Assembly (NCBI RefSeq): GCF_902706195.1
Contig: NZ_CACSJO010000003.1
Span: 1-64,000, forward strand
Reading direction: 5' to 3'
DNA length: 64,000 nt
DNA from: Novosphingobium sp. 18050
GTDB lineage: Bacteria > Pseudomonadota > Alphaproteobacteria > Sphingomonadales > Sphingomonadaceae
Position 1 is the stretch's first letter; every line of letters starts with the position of its first letter. The position numbers and the translations under genes were made by a program. Below, piece after piece: positions 1 through 7,532 of the stretch. The notes below the pieces were generated by a model that was not told the DNA's origin, searched no databases, and worked only from the letters and a program-made list of their open reading frames with translations.

Positions 1-82
1 AGCTCAGCCTGAGCGGTTTTTTAAAGGGGGCTTTAAGGCCGAATTACCCTCTCAACCCCGCTCAGGCTGAGCTTGTCGAAGC
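1..82. repeat. Inverted pair of sphingomonad-type dispersed repeats, left copy cut by window edge
   Basis: Positions 1-16 are the tail of the repeat CTTCGACAAGCTCAGCCTGA-GCGG, and 58-82 hold a full copy in the opposite orientation (CCGCTCAGG..TTGTCGAAGC). The two arms could form a long stem in RNA. The pair lies just upstream of the flgB promoter and may terminate or insulate transcription entering from the left. The same element recurs at many flg/fli gene junctions further on. Confidence 0.85.
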
Positions 83-130
83 CCCCACGGCAAAAACCGA
101 CCTCCCCCGAAAACCCGCATTGCAACCGAT

Positions 131-146
131 TGGCACGTCTCTTGCG
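131..146 (+). promoter_or_regulatory. Sigma-54 (-24/-12) promoter of the flg operon
   Basis: The sequence TGGCACGTCTCTTGCG matches the RpoN consensus TGGCACG-N4-TTGC exactly over its conserved positions, with the GG and GC dinucleotides 10 nt apart. The expected start of transcription is near 157, giving a leader of about 24 nt before the flgB ATG at 181. An FlbD-like sigma-54 activator is encoded at 12493-13800, which fits sigma-54 control of rod, ring and hook genes. Confidence 0.88.
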
Positions 147-180
147 AAACACCCGGCACACAGTTCGGGACACCACCCAG

Positions 181-528
181 ATGCCGCAGGATCTATTCGG
201 AATACATGGCAAGGCGCTGGAACTGCGCTCGCAGCGCATGGGCGTGCTTGCCTCCAACATCGCCAATGCCGGAACCCCCGGATACAAGGCCCGCGACATC
301 GACTTTACCGCCGCGATCAAGGCGGCGGACGCCGGTGCCGGTATCGACAAGGCAGCCCATTCGGCCACGCTCTACCGCGTGCCGGTGATGCCCTCGCTCG
401 ACGGAAATACGGTGGAACTGCAGAACGAGCAGCTCGCCTTCTCCGAAAACGCGGTCGGCTATTCGACCACGCTCGAATTCATCCGCTCACGGGTCGATAC
501 CGTGAAGCGGGCGTTGCGGGGAGATTGA
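181..528 (+). CDS. flgB: Flagellar proximal rod protein FlgB
   Basis: FlgB builds the proximal rod of the flagellar basal body and is exported through the flagellar type III apparatus. The 115-residue product has the rod/hook N-terminal signature SNIANAGTPGYKARD near residues 25-39 and a short C-terminal helix ending RVDTVKRALRGD, as in FlgB of alphaproteobacteria. The ATG at 181 is chosen because it gives the usual N-terminus and lies 35 nt after the sigma-54 promoter; in-frame starts further up would fall inside the promoter or the repeat. flgC follows after 2 nt. Confidence 0.93.
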   Translation: MPQDLFGIHGKALELRSQRMGVLASNIANAGTPGYKARDIDFTAAIKAADAGAGIDKAAHSATLYRVPVMPSLDGNTVELQNEQLAFSENAVGYSTTLEFIRSRVDTVKRALRGD

Positions 529-530
529 CC

Positions 531-935
531 ATGCCGGCTCCCATGAACCTCTTCGGCGTCGCCCAGCGCGGCATGTCGGCGCAGCTGGTGCGGATGAACG
601 CGGCGGCCTCGAACCTGGCCAATGCGGGGTCCGTGTCGGGCACCGAACAGGGCGCCTACAAGCCGATCCGCGCCGTCTTTTCCGAAGACCTCGACCGCGC
701 CAGCGGCCTCTCCACCGTCGCCGTATCGGGCGTGATGCGTGAAAAGGCCGCGGCCGTGCGCCAGCACAACCCCGACCACCCGCTGGCCGACGAGAACGGC
801 GACGTGTGGTCCGCTCCCGTCGATGAGAACGCGGAGATGGTCGAGATGCTCGAAGCCTCGCGCCAGTACCAGAACATGGTCGAGGCCCTCTCCACTGCCA
901 AGAACCTGATGCTCGAAACGATGAGGATGAAATGA
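531..935 (+). CDS. flgC: Flagellar proximal rod protein FlgC
   Basis: FlgC is the second proximal rod subunit, joining MS ring and distal rod. The 134-residue product carries the N-terminal motif SNLANAGS (residues 27-34) and the typical FlgC C-terminus with ASRQYQNMVEALSTAKNLML, a coiled helix that packs in the rod. Length matches the family (about 135 residues). It starts 2 nt after flgB and its stop overlaps the flgD start by ATGA, indicating translational coupling. Confidence 0.94.
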   Translation: MPAPMNLFGVAQRGMSAQLVRMNAAASNLANAGSVSGTEQGAYKPIRAVFSEDLDRASGLSTVAVSGVMREKAAAVRQHNPDHPLADENGDVWSAPVDENAEMVEMLEASRQYQNMVEALSTAKNLMLETMRMK

Positions 936-1246
936 CCGTCACTTCCGTAATCAACCCCTCGTCGAGCACGGCTTCGACGAACAAGACCTCGCTCTCGTCC
1001 CTGAACCAGGGCGATTTCCTGAAGCTGATGACCACCCAGATGCAGCAGCAGGACCCCTTCGATCCGGTCGATCAGAAGGAGATGCTGGCGCAGATGGCGC
1101 AGTTCTCCTCGCTCGCCGGGACCACCGAGATGGGTGAGACGCTCAAGACCATCTCCGGCCAGCTCGACACGCTGGCGGAGGCGCAGAAATCCACCGCCGA
1201 TGCGGTGGCCGCACTCGCAGCTTCCCAGACCGACAAGACCGCCTGA
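932..1246 (+). CDS. flgD: Flagellar hook assembly (cap) protein FlgD, short form
   Basis: FlgD forms the temporary cap under which hook subunits polymerise. The N-terminal export and assembly part is clear: LNQGDFLKLMTTQMQQQDPF near residues 27-46, followed by QMAQFSSLAGTTEM. The protein ends at residue 104, so the Tudor-like and Ig-like C-terminal domains of enterobacterial FlgD (about 230 residues) are missing. The reading frame ends with an ordinary stop and flgE follows with a normal gap, so this looks like a natural short form rather than a frameshift. Confidence 0.9.
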   Translation: MTVTSVINPSSSTASTNKTSLSSLNQGDFLKLMTTQMQQQDPFDPVDQKEMLAQMAQFSSLAGTTEMGETLKTISGQLDTLAEAQKSTADAVAALAASQTDKTA

Positions 1247-1270
1247 AACCCTTTCTTCGGAGTACCTTAG

Positions 1271-2080
1271 ATGTCCTACTACACTTCGCTCACCGGCCTG
1301 AAGAACGCGCAGACCGAACTCAACGTCATCTCGCACAACATCGCCAATGCCGAGACGAACGGCTTCAAGAAAAGCACCACCCAATTCGCCGACATCATCT
1401 CGTCGTCGATCGTCACCGACCCTTCGCTGACCGTCGGCATCGGCTCGCGCGTCAGCGTGATCGCGCAGGACTTCAACGTCGGCGCCATCGAGCAGACCGG
1501 CAATGCACTTGACCTCGCCATCGGCGGTGAAGGCTTCTTCACCACCGTTTCGCCCAAGTCCGGCCAGACCGAATATACCCGCAACGGCGCCTTCAGCGTG
1601 GACGGCAGCGGCTTCATCAAGAACGCGCAAGGCGCCCGCCTGCAGATCTTCCCGGTCGTGGGCGGCGTTACCAATACCGCCACCCACCAGGACGCACAGG
1701 TCACCACCACGAATGCCGCCGGCTCGGCCTATGCCAGCGTGACCATCGACCAGGAAGGCATGGTCGTCGCCTCCTACGACGACGGCAGCAACGTGACGCT
1801 GGGCACCGTGGCGCTGGCCAACTTCGTCGCCCCCTCGGGTCTCAAGCAGGTCGGCGATTCGAGCTGGAAGATCACCGGCAAGTCCGGCGCGGCCAATTAC
1901 GGCGCCCCCGGTTCGGGCGCATTCGGCCCGCTGAACTCCGGCTCGCTGGAGCGTTCCAACGTCGATATCGCCGAGGAGCTGGTCGATCTCATCAGCGCGC
2001 AGCGGTATTTCCAGGCCAACGCCAAGGCCATCGATACCGCCACGCAGATCTCGCAGACCGTCATCAACCTGCGCACCTGA
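1271..2080 (+). CDS. flgE: Flagellar hook protein FlgE, short form
   Basis: The 269-residue product has the hook-family N-terminus (SHNIANAETNGFKK, residues 21-34) and C-terminus (SNVDIAEELVDLISAQRYFQ, then a helix ending VINLRT). Position directly after flgD and before flgF and flgG makes it the hook subunit. It is much shorter than enterobacterial FlgE (about 400 residues) and close to FlgG in size, so outer surface domains appear reduced. A weak alternative is that it is a rod protein of the FlgF/G type, but three such genes in series with this order favour FlgE. Confidence 0.85.
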   Translation: MSYYTSLTGLKNAQTELNVISHNIANAETNGFKKSTTQFADIISSSIVTDPSLTVGIGSRVSVIAQDFNVGAIEQTGNALDLAIGGEGFFTTVSPKSGQTEYTRNGAFSVDGSGFIKNAQGARLQIFPVVGGVTNTATHQDAQVTTTNAAGSAYASVTIDQEGMVVASYDDGSNVTLGTVALANFVAPSGLKQVGDSSWKITGKSGAANYGAPGSGAFGPLNSGSLERSNVDIAEELVDLISAQRYFQANAKAIDTATQISQTVINLRT

Positions 2081-2086
2081 TGAACG

Positions 2087-2110
2087 CTCCCTCCCCGCAA
2101 GGGGAGGGAG
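2087..2110. repeat. Perfect 10-bp hairpin between flgE and flgF
   Basis: CTCCCTCCCC-GCAA-GGGGAGGGAG forms a 10-bp G+C stem with a GCAA tetraloop, 7 nt after the flgE stop. There is no T-run after it, so it is more likely an mRNA stabiliser or attenuator than a strong terminator. It resembles the core of the larger G+C-rich palindromic repeats at 23693-23826 and 33037-33139. Confidence 0.7.
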
Positions 2111-2134
2111 TTAACACGCCCCAAGGACCTGCCG

Positions 2135-2878
2135 ATGGACCGCCTGATCTACACCGCCGTTTCGGGCATGAACGCCTCGCTCAACCGCGAGCGTGTCATC
2201 GCCAGCAACATGTCGAACGCGCAGACCATTGGTTTCAAAGCGGAAATCCTGCAGGCCACGCCGACAACGCTGGAAGGCCCGCAGCTGGAAGTACGCGCGA
2301 TGTCGAGCACCGAGGTCTCTGCCGCGTCGATGAAGGCGGGCGGCCTCAACCGCACGAACTACGCGCTAGACGTCGCCATGCAGGGCGATGCGATGCTGGC
2401 GGTGCAGGCCGCCGACGGGCAGGAAAGCTACACCCGGCGCGGCGATCTTTCGGTTACCGTCACCGGCGTGCTGCAGAACGGCGACGGCTTGCCGGTGATC
2501 GGCAGTTCCGGTCCGATCTCGGTTCCGCCCGGCTCCAAAGTCACGATCGGGCCGGACGGCGGCGTGCTGGTGCAGGACCCCGACACCCCCGACGCTGCCC
2601 CGCAGGTGATCGACAAACTCAAGCTGGTCAGCACCGCCGGGACCAGGATCGCCAAGGATATCGCCGGCCAGTTTCGCGTGCCGAATGGCGGAATTCTGCC
2701 GGTCGACGAGAACGCTCAGGTAATTCCCGGAGCCCTGGAGCAGTCCAACGTCAACCCTTCCGAGGTACTGGTGGAGATGATCGCGGCGCAGCGGCTTTTC
2801 GATATGCGCACCAAGCTGGTCCAGACCGCAGGGCAGCTCGACGAAGCCGGCGCGCGCCTGATGCGCATCGACGGCTGA
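2135..2878 (+). CDS. flgF: Flagellar proximal rod protein FlgF
   Basis: FlgF is a rod subunit between FlgB/FlgC and the distal rod FlgG. The 247-residue product starts MDRLIYTAVSGMNASLNRE, very close to the FlgF N-terminus, with SNMSNAQTIGFKAEI at residues 24-38, and ends in the family C-terminal helix (SNVNPSEVLVEMIAAQRLFD...). Length matches FlgF (about 250). It is separated from flgE by 54 nt containing a strong hairpin, and is followed by flgG after 45 nt. Confidence 0.93.
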   Translation: MDRLIYTAVSGMNASLNRERVIASNMSNAQTIGFKAEILQATPTTLEGPQLEVRAMSSTEVSAASMKAGGLNRTNYALDVAMQGDAMLAVQAADGQESYTRRGDLSVTVTGVLQNGDGLPVIGSSGPISVPPGSKVTIGPDGGVLVQDPDTPDAAPQVIDKLKLVSTAGTRIAKDIAGQFRVPNGGILPVDENAQVIPGALEQSNVNPSEVLVEMIAAQRLFDMRTKLVQTAGQLDEAGARLMRIDG

Positions 2879-2923
2879 CCGGCACCTAAACGTACCTGAA
2901 CGACACCTAGAAGGACATAGACC

Positions 2924-3712
2924 ATGCCCAGTTCCGCACTTCAGGTCGCCCGCACCGGGCTTGAGGCCCAGGACACGCGCATGCGCGTGATCGCCAACAA
3001 CCTCGCCAACGTATCGACCACCGCCTTCAAGCGCGACCGCGCCAACTTCGCCACGCTCGCCTATCAGGATGCGCGGGTTGCCGGCGCGCAGTCCTCGACC
3101 GAGACGGCTTATGCCACCGGCCTCAATCTGGGCACCGGCGTCGCCGTGCAGTCGACCACGCGGATGGAGACGCAGGGCACGCTGCAGACCACCGGCAATT
3201 CGTTCGACCTGGCGCTGGACGGTGACGGATATTTTCAGGTCCAGCTTCCCGGCGGCCAGCTTGGCTATACGCGCGCGGGCAATTTCAGCCGCACCGCCGA
3301 AGGCCAGCTGGTGACCTCGCAGGGCTATGCCGTGCAGCCGGGCATCACCGTGCCCGAAGGCGCGACCACGATCACCGTTTCGGACGACGGCACCGTTTCC
3401 GCGCAGCTTGCCGGGCAGTCCGAGCCGACGCAGCTTGGGCAGATCACTATCGCCAGCTTCACCAACCCGGTGGCGCTGCAATCGGCCAGTGACAACTTCA
3501 TGCTGGAGACCGCCGGCAGCGGCCCCGCGCAGATCGGCATCGCCGGCGAGCAGGGGCGTGGCCACATCCGCCAGGGGATGCTGGAAGGCTCCAACGTCAA
3601 CATCGTCGAGGAACTGGTCGACATGATCGAGACGCAGCGCGCCTACGAGATCAACTCGAAGATGATCTCGGCGGTCGATGAAATGCTGCGCAACGCAAAC
3701 CAGACGCTGTGA
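2924..3712 (+). CDS. flgG: Flagellar distal rod protein FlgG
   Basis: FlgG forms the distal rod that passes through the P and L rings. The 262-residue protein has NNLANVSTTAFKRDRANF near residues 25-42, central LDGDGYFQVQLPGGQLGYTR and the C-terminus GSNVNIVEELVDMIETQRAYE, all typical of FlgG, and the usual family length. Its TGA (3710-3712) overlaps possible starts of flgH (GTG 3709, ATG 3712), but a repeat has been inserted there, so the true flgH start is uncertain. Confidence 0.95.
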   Translation: MPSSALQVARTGLEAQDTRMRVIANNLANVSTTAFKRDRANFATLAYQDARVAGAQSSTETAYATGLNLGTGVAVQSTTRMETQGTLQTTGNSFDLALDGDGYFQVQLPGGQLGYTRAGNFSRTAEGQLVTSQGYAVQPGITVPEGATTITVSDDGTVSAQLAGQSEPTQLGQITIASFTNPVALQSASDNFMLETAGSGPAQIGIAGEQGRGHIRQGMLEGSNVNIVEELVDMIETQRAYEINSKMISAVDEMLRNANQTL

Positions 3713-3716
3713 TGAT

Positions 3717-3793
3717 CCTTCGACAGGCTCAGGATGGGCGGAAGCAGGAAATGCCGGAAGACAAAGGCCCGCTCATGCTGAGCTTGTCGAAGC
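3717..3793. repeat. Inverted pair of dispersed repeats spanning the flgH translation start
   Basis: A forward copy (3717-3741, CCTTCGACAGGCTCAGGATG-GGCGG) and a reversed copy (3769-3793, CCGCTCATGCTGAGC...GAAGC) face each other. The second copy is in frame with flgH and supplies an ATG (3775) and the residues MLSLSKH at the start of the signal peptide. The intervening 27 nt contain the ATG at 3751. Confidence 0.85.
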
Positions 3794-4452
3794 ATGCCGG
3801 CGCCGCCCTCGCCTGCCTAGCCCTCACTGCCACTCCGGTCTTCGCGAAGAAGCCGCCGCAGCCCTCGGGTTACGAAGCGAGCCTGCCCATCGCTCCCGCA
3901 CCTGTGGCACCGCCGACCGGCTCGATCTTCAACGTCTCCGCCGGCTACGCGCCGCTGTATCAGGGCACGCGCGCGGCGCGGGTGGGCGATCCGCTGACGA
4001 TCCTGCTGACCGAAAGCACCACCGCGTCCAAGGCGGTCAGCTCGAAGAGCGGCAAGAGCGGCAGCGCCTCGATCACGCCGCCCACCACGGGCCTGATCTC
4101 GCAGCTGCTGAAGCCCAATTCGCTGAAAGCCGGCTCGAACTCCTCGTTCAACGGACAAGGCAGCGCAGCGCAGACATCCGCGCTCGACGCCACCCTCGCG
4201 GTCACCATCGCCGAGGTGCGGGCCAACGGCACCGCGCTGGTGCGGGGCGAGAAGAAGATGCTCATCAGCCAGGGCGATGAATGGGTGCGCTTTTCCGGCA
4301 TCGTGCGGCTCGCCGACATCGATCAGGAGAACCAGATCGCCTCGTCGCGCGTGGCCGATGCCCGCATCGAATATACCGGCAAGGGCGCGCTGCAGCAGGC
4401 CAGCAAGCAGGGCTGGCTGGGCCGCTTCTTCAACAAGATCTCGCCGTTCTGA
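3751..4452 (+). CDS. flgH: Flagellar L-ring protein FlgH
   Basis: FlgH forms the outer-membrane L ring around the rod. The mature region is typical: SIFNVSAGYAPLYQGTRAAR, VGDPLTILLTESTTASK, and a C-terminus with SGIVRLADIDQENQIASSRV and GRFFNKISPF. The start is uncertain because a repeat spans it: ATG 3712 (coupled to flgG), ATG 3751 (GGAAG 6 nt upstream, chosen) or ATG 3775 inside the repeat. The signal peptide contains AGAALACLALTATPVFA; FlgH is normally a lipoprotein, but the only cysteine here (residue 22) sits in the hydrophobic core with Ala, not Leu, at -3, so lipidation is doubtful and cleavage after VFA is possible. The stop overlaps an ATG at 4452 by one base. Confidence 0.9.
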   Translation: MPEDKGPLMLSLSKHAGAALACLALTATPVFAKKPPQPSGYEASLPIAPAPVAPPTGSIFNVSAGYAPLYQGTRAARVGDPLTILLTESTTASKAVSSKSGKSGSASITPPTTGLISQLLKPNSLKAGSNSSFNGQGSAAQTSALDATLAVTIAEVRANGTALVRGEKKMLISQGDEWVRFSGIVRLADIDQENQIASSRVADARIEYTGKGALQQASKQGWLGRFFNKISPF

Positions 4453-4488
4453 TGAGAGTGAACATGCCCTCGCACATCGCTTTCCCAT

Positions 4489-4584
4489 CCTTCGACAAGC
4501 TCAGGATGAGCGGCTTCGACAAGTTCAGGATGAGCGGAGTTGAACTCATGAAGCTGTTTCCGCTCATGCTGAGCCTGTCGAAGC
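4489..4584. repeat. Two direct and one inverted dispersed repeat at the flgI start
   Basis: Two copies lie head to tail (4489-4513 and 4513-4537, the second with a T in AAGTTCAGGATG), and a third is inverted (4560-4584, CCGCTCATGCTGAGCCTGTC-GAAGC). The third copy lies within the flgI signal-peptide codons and contributes residues PLMLSLSKH in frame. The first two would be translated as part of FlgI only if the upstream ATG at 4452 were used. Confidence 0.88.
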
Positions 4585-5669
4585 ACCTCGCACGTGCGGC
4601 GCTCGCCCTCACCCTTGTCGCCGCCCCCGCCCATGCCGAGCGCGTGCGCGATCTCGGCCAGTTTCAGGGCGTGCGCACCAACCAGCTCACCGGCTACGGC
4701 GTCGTCGTCGGCCTGCCGGGCACCGGGGACGACAATCTCGAATACCTGACGCAGGCGATGAAGGGCGTGTCGGGCCGCATGGGCCTGACCCTGCCGCCGG
4801 GCATCGCGCCCGGCCTCAAGAACGCCGCCGCCGTGATGATCACCGCCGACCTGCCCGCTTTCGCCAAGCCGGGGCAGCGCATCGACGTGACCGTCTCCAC
4901 CATTGGCAAGGCCAAGTCCCTGCGCGGCGGCGCGCTGATCCTTACCGCGCTCTACGGCGCCGACGGGCAGGTCTATGCCATGGCGCAGGGCAACCTTGCC
5001 GTAGGCGGTCTCGACGCCTCGGGCCGCGATGGCTCCAAGGTCACCGTCAACATCCCCACCGTGGGCCGCATCGCCGAAGGAGCCAGCGTGGAACGCGCCG
5101 TCGCCACCGGCTTCGACAGCGGCGAGATGCTGCGCTGGAACCTGTTCGAGGCCGATTTCCTCACCGCCGCGCGCGTGCGCGACGCGATCAACACGCGCCT
5201 GCCGAACACCGCCTCGGTAGAGGACGGCGTTACCCTGGCCCTGCGCCTGCCGGGCAATCCCGACAGCCGCGCCAGCGTGATGGCCGCGATCGAGATGATC
5301 GACGTGAACCCCGCCGAAACCGCCGCGCGGGTGATCGTCAACAGCCGCACCGGCACCGTGGTCATCAACTCCGCGGTGCGCCTGTCCCCCGCCGCGATCA
5401 GCCACGGCAAGCTGACCGTGCGCGTCGAGGAGAACCAGCAGGTCGTCCAGCCCGCCCCGTTCAGCAAGGGCCGCACGGCGACCGAGCAGCATTCGAACGT
5501 CTCGGTCGAGGAGGAGAACCGCTCGGTCGCGCTGTTCAGGGGCGGCGCTTCGCTGTCCAAGGTGGTCGATGCGCTCAACATGCTGGGCGTCACCCCGTCC
5601 GACCTCGTGGCGATCCTGGAAGCGTTGAAGCAGGCCGGCGCCCTCAAGGCGGAAATGGTCATCATATGA
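4548..5669 (+). CDS. flgI: Flagellar P-ring protein FlgI
   Basis: FlgI is exported by Sec and assembles the periplasmic P ring. The mature part begins ERVRDLGQFQGVRTNQLTGY and continues GVVVGLPGTGDD, the strongest FlgI signature; the C-terminus ALNMLGVTPSDLVAILEALK is also typical. ATG 4548 is chosen because CGGAG lies 8 nt upstream and it gives a normal 373-residue precursor; ATG 4452 would couple to flgH but translates two repeats. The n-region reads MKLF-PLMLSLSKH-LARAAL, which suggests that a repeat inserted 27 nt in frame between MKLF and LARAAL. flgJ overlaps by ATGA. Confidence 0.93.
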   Translation: MKLFPLMLSLSKHLARAALALTLVAAPAHAERVRDLGQFQGVRTNQLTGYGVVVGLPGTGDDNLEYLTQAMKGVSGRMGLTLPPGIAPGLKNAAAVMITADLPAFAKPGQRIDVTVSTIGKAKSLRGGALILTALYGADGQVYAMAQGNLAVGGLDASGRDGSKVTVNIPTVGRIAEGASVERAVATGFDSGEMLRWNLFEADFLTAARVRDAINTRLPNTASVEDGVTLALRLPGNPDSRASVMAAIEMIDVNPAETAARVIVNSRTGTVVINSAVRLSPAAISHGKLTVRVEENQQVVQPAPFSKGRTATEQHSNVSVEEENRSVALFRGGASLSKVVDALNMLGVTPSDLVAILEALKQAGALKAEMVII

Positions 5670-6034
5670 GCACGATCCTCCCCTCCGTCCTCGGCATGGC
5701 GACCAGGGCGGACGCCACCGACCGCGAAAAGCTGCACACCGTCGCCAAGCAGTTCGAGGCCGTGTTCGTACGCGAGATGCTGAGCGCCGCGCGCAAGACC
5801 AGCTTCGGCGGAGATGGCGGCGCTGGCGACATTTCCGGCGGGCAAGGGCTGGAAACCTTCCGCCAATTGCAGGACGAACATGTCGCCGACACCACCGTGC
5901 AGTCGGGCGTGCTGGGCCTCGCGAAGATACTGGAGGAGCAGATGGCGAAGTTCGTCGGCGGTCCTTCGACAGGCGCAAGACGAGCGGATGGTGCGGGAAG
6001 TGGCTCGGCCACGACCAAACCGGACGGTGGCTGA
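5666..6034 (+). CDS. flgJ: Flagellar rod-binding protein FlgJ, muramidase-free form
   Basis: FlgJ is the rod cap or scaffold. The 122-residue product has the FlgJ N-terminal domain (KLHTVAKQFEAVFVREMLSA near residues 21-40) and lacks the glucosaminidase domain present in enterobacteria, as is usual in alphaproteobacteria, where a separate lytic enzyme is used. The last 25 residues, from GGPSTGARRADG, are encoded by a degenerate dispersed repeat (5963-5987) and the sequence after it, so the ancestral C-terminus probably ended earlier. The start overlaps the flgI stop. Confidence 0.9.
   Translation: MSTILPSVLGMATRADATDREKLHTVAKQFEAVFVREMLSAARKTSFGGDGGAGDISGGQGLETFRQLQDEHVADTTVQSGVLGLAKILEEQMAKFVGGPSTGARRADGAGSGSATTKPDGG
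5963..5987. repeat. Degenerate dispersed repeat inside the 3' end of flgJ
   Basis: CCTTCGACAGGCGCAAGACG-AGCGG differs from the consensus copy in the central palindrome only. It lies in frame in flgJ and is translated as part of its C-terminal tail. Confidence 0.7.
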
Positions 6035-6126
6035 CACCAACCTTTGCTCCTCCCACCCCGCCAACCCTGAAAATCCGCGCTGCACTGCCGTTCTAGTATT
6101 CGGGGCAAGCGCCCCTCCCAAGAACC

Positions 6127-6151
6127 CCGCTCAGGCTGAGCTTGTCGAAGC
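6127..6151. repeat. Dispersed repeat upstream of flgK
   Basis: CCGCTCAGGCTGAGCTTGTC-GAAGC is identical to the copy at 58-82. It fills most of the flgJ-flgK gap and ends 33 nt before the flgK ATG. It may act as an mRNA hairpin together with the flgJ tail copy, which is in the opposite orientation. Confidence 0.85.
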
Positions 6152-6183
6152 CCGGGCCGCGCAAACGGAAACCAGGTAGCATA

Positions 6184-7524
6184 ATGGCCTCCGACCTTCT
6201 CTCGATCGCGCGTTCGGGCGCCCGCGTTGCCCGCACCGCGCTGGACGTGACGGCGAACAACATCGCCAATGCCAAGACCGACGGCTACGTGCGCCGCAGC
6301 GTCTCGGTGGCCGAGGTCGTCGGCGGAACGCTCAATGCCACCCCCACCGGCATCAACCTTGCCGGCGCCCGGATCACCGGGATCGTTCGCAACGCCGACG
6401 TGTTCCGCCAGTCCGAGGTACGCCGCACCGGCTCCGACGCCGCGCGCGCCTCGGCCGAAGTGGCGGGGCTGGAAAGCGTGCAGACCGCGATCGAACAGAC
6501 CGGCGTCTACGATTCGGTGGTCGCTTTCGAGGGCAGCCTCAAGCAGCTGGTATCCGATCCCACCGACGGTTCCCTGCGCGCGCAGGTGATCGAGGACGGG
6601 CGCACCATGGCGCAGACCTTCAACACCGCCGCGCAGAACCTGGATGCGGCAGGCAAGGGCCTGCGCTTCGAGGCGCGAGACGGCGTCGACACGGTCAACC
6701 GCCTCGCCGGAGAAATCGCCAAAGTGAACCTGCGCCTGATGCGCAGCGGCGGCGATGCATCGGGCGACCAGTCCACCCTGCTCGACCAGCGCGACGCCCT
6801 GCTCCAGCAGCTCAGCGATCATGCCGATATCACCACCACCATCAATGCCGACAAGTCCGTCTCGGTCACGCTGGGCGGGCCGACCGGCACCTCGCTGGTA
6901 TCGGGCGCGGCGGCAAAGACTCTGTCGATGGCCAGCGCGGCGAACGGCACGGTGTCGTTCTCGGTGAACAGCCAGGCGGTGACGCTCAGCTCCGGCGCAA
7001 TCGCGGGCAAGGCGCAGGCGCTGGTGGAACTGGCGGGCGCGCGCACGCAGCTCGATACCATCGCGGGCGGCATCGTCAGCGCCATCAACACTGCGCAAAC
7101 GGGCGGCGTGGACCTTCAGGGCAGCCCCGGCCAGGCGCTGTTCTCCGGCACCGGCGCGGCGGACATCGCCATGGTCGCCAGCAAGGGCACCGCCATCGCC
7201 ACCGCCCCTGCGGGCGCGGCGGCAGGCAGCCGCGACATGACCAACCTTACAGCGATGCGCAGCGCGCTCGAAACGGCGGACCCTTCGGGCGCGGTCGATA
7301 CGCTGCTGTTCGGCGTCTCCAGCGCCGTTGCCGGGCGCACGATCACCCGCGATGCCCTCGCCGCGATCTCGGGCAGCGCGCAGTCCGCGCTGTCTGCTCA
7401 GGCCGGCGTGAACCTCGATGACGAAGCCGTGAACCTCGTCCGTTTCCAGCAGGCCTATCAGGCTTCGGCGCGGGTGATGCAGGTCGCGAGCGACATCTTC
7501 GATTCCATCCTCTCGATCAGGTAA
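6184..7524 (+). CDS. flgK: Flagellar hook-associated protein 1 FlgK
   Basis: FlgK is the first hook-filament junction protein. The 446-residue product has the N-terminal motif NNIANAKTDGYVRRSVSV (residues 25-42), central STLLDQRDALLQQLSDHADI typical of FlgK, and C-terminal NLDDEAVNLVRFQQAYQASA followed by a terminal helix. ATG 6184 is chosen because AGG lies 7 nt upstream and the usual N-terminus follows; in-frame starts further up fall in the repeat. It is followed by flgL after 8 nt. Confidence 0.94.
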   Translation: MASDLLSIARSGARVARTALDVTANNIANAKTDGYVRRSVSVAEVVGGTLNATPTGINLAGARITGIVRNADVFRQSEVRRTGSDAARASAEVAGLESVQTAIEQTGVYDSVVAFEGSLKQLVSDPTDGSLRAQVIEDGRTMAQTFNTAAQNLDAAGKGLRFEARDGVDTVNRLAGEIAKVNLRLMRSGGDASGDQSTLLDQRDALLQQLSDHADITTTINADKSVSVTLGGPTGTSLVSGAAAKTLSMASAANGTVSFSVNSQAVTLSSGAIAGKAQALVELAGARTQLDTIAGGIVSAINTAQTGGVDLQGSPGQALFSGTGAADIAMVASKGTAIATAPAGAAAGSRDMTNLTAMRSALETADPSGAVDTLLFGVSSAVAGRTITRDALAAISGSAQSALSAQAGVNLDDEAVNLVRFQQAYQASARVMQVASDIFDSILSIR

Positions 7525-7532
7525 GGCCCGCC

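Noticed and set aside
4489..4584. Closely spaced repeats that might be a small CRISPR array
   Set aside because: Copies are palindromic, in both orientations, with irregular spacing, no unique spacers and no cas genes nearby.
4323..6056. Long open frame on the minus strand over flgI and flgJ (577 codons)
   Set aside because: It mirrors flgI codons in high G+C DNA, has no recognisable domains, and its translation is Arg/His/Gly-rich as expected for an antisense frame.
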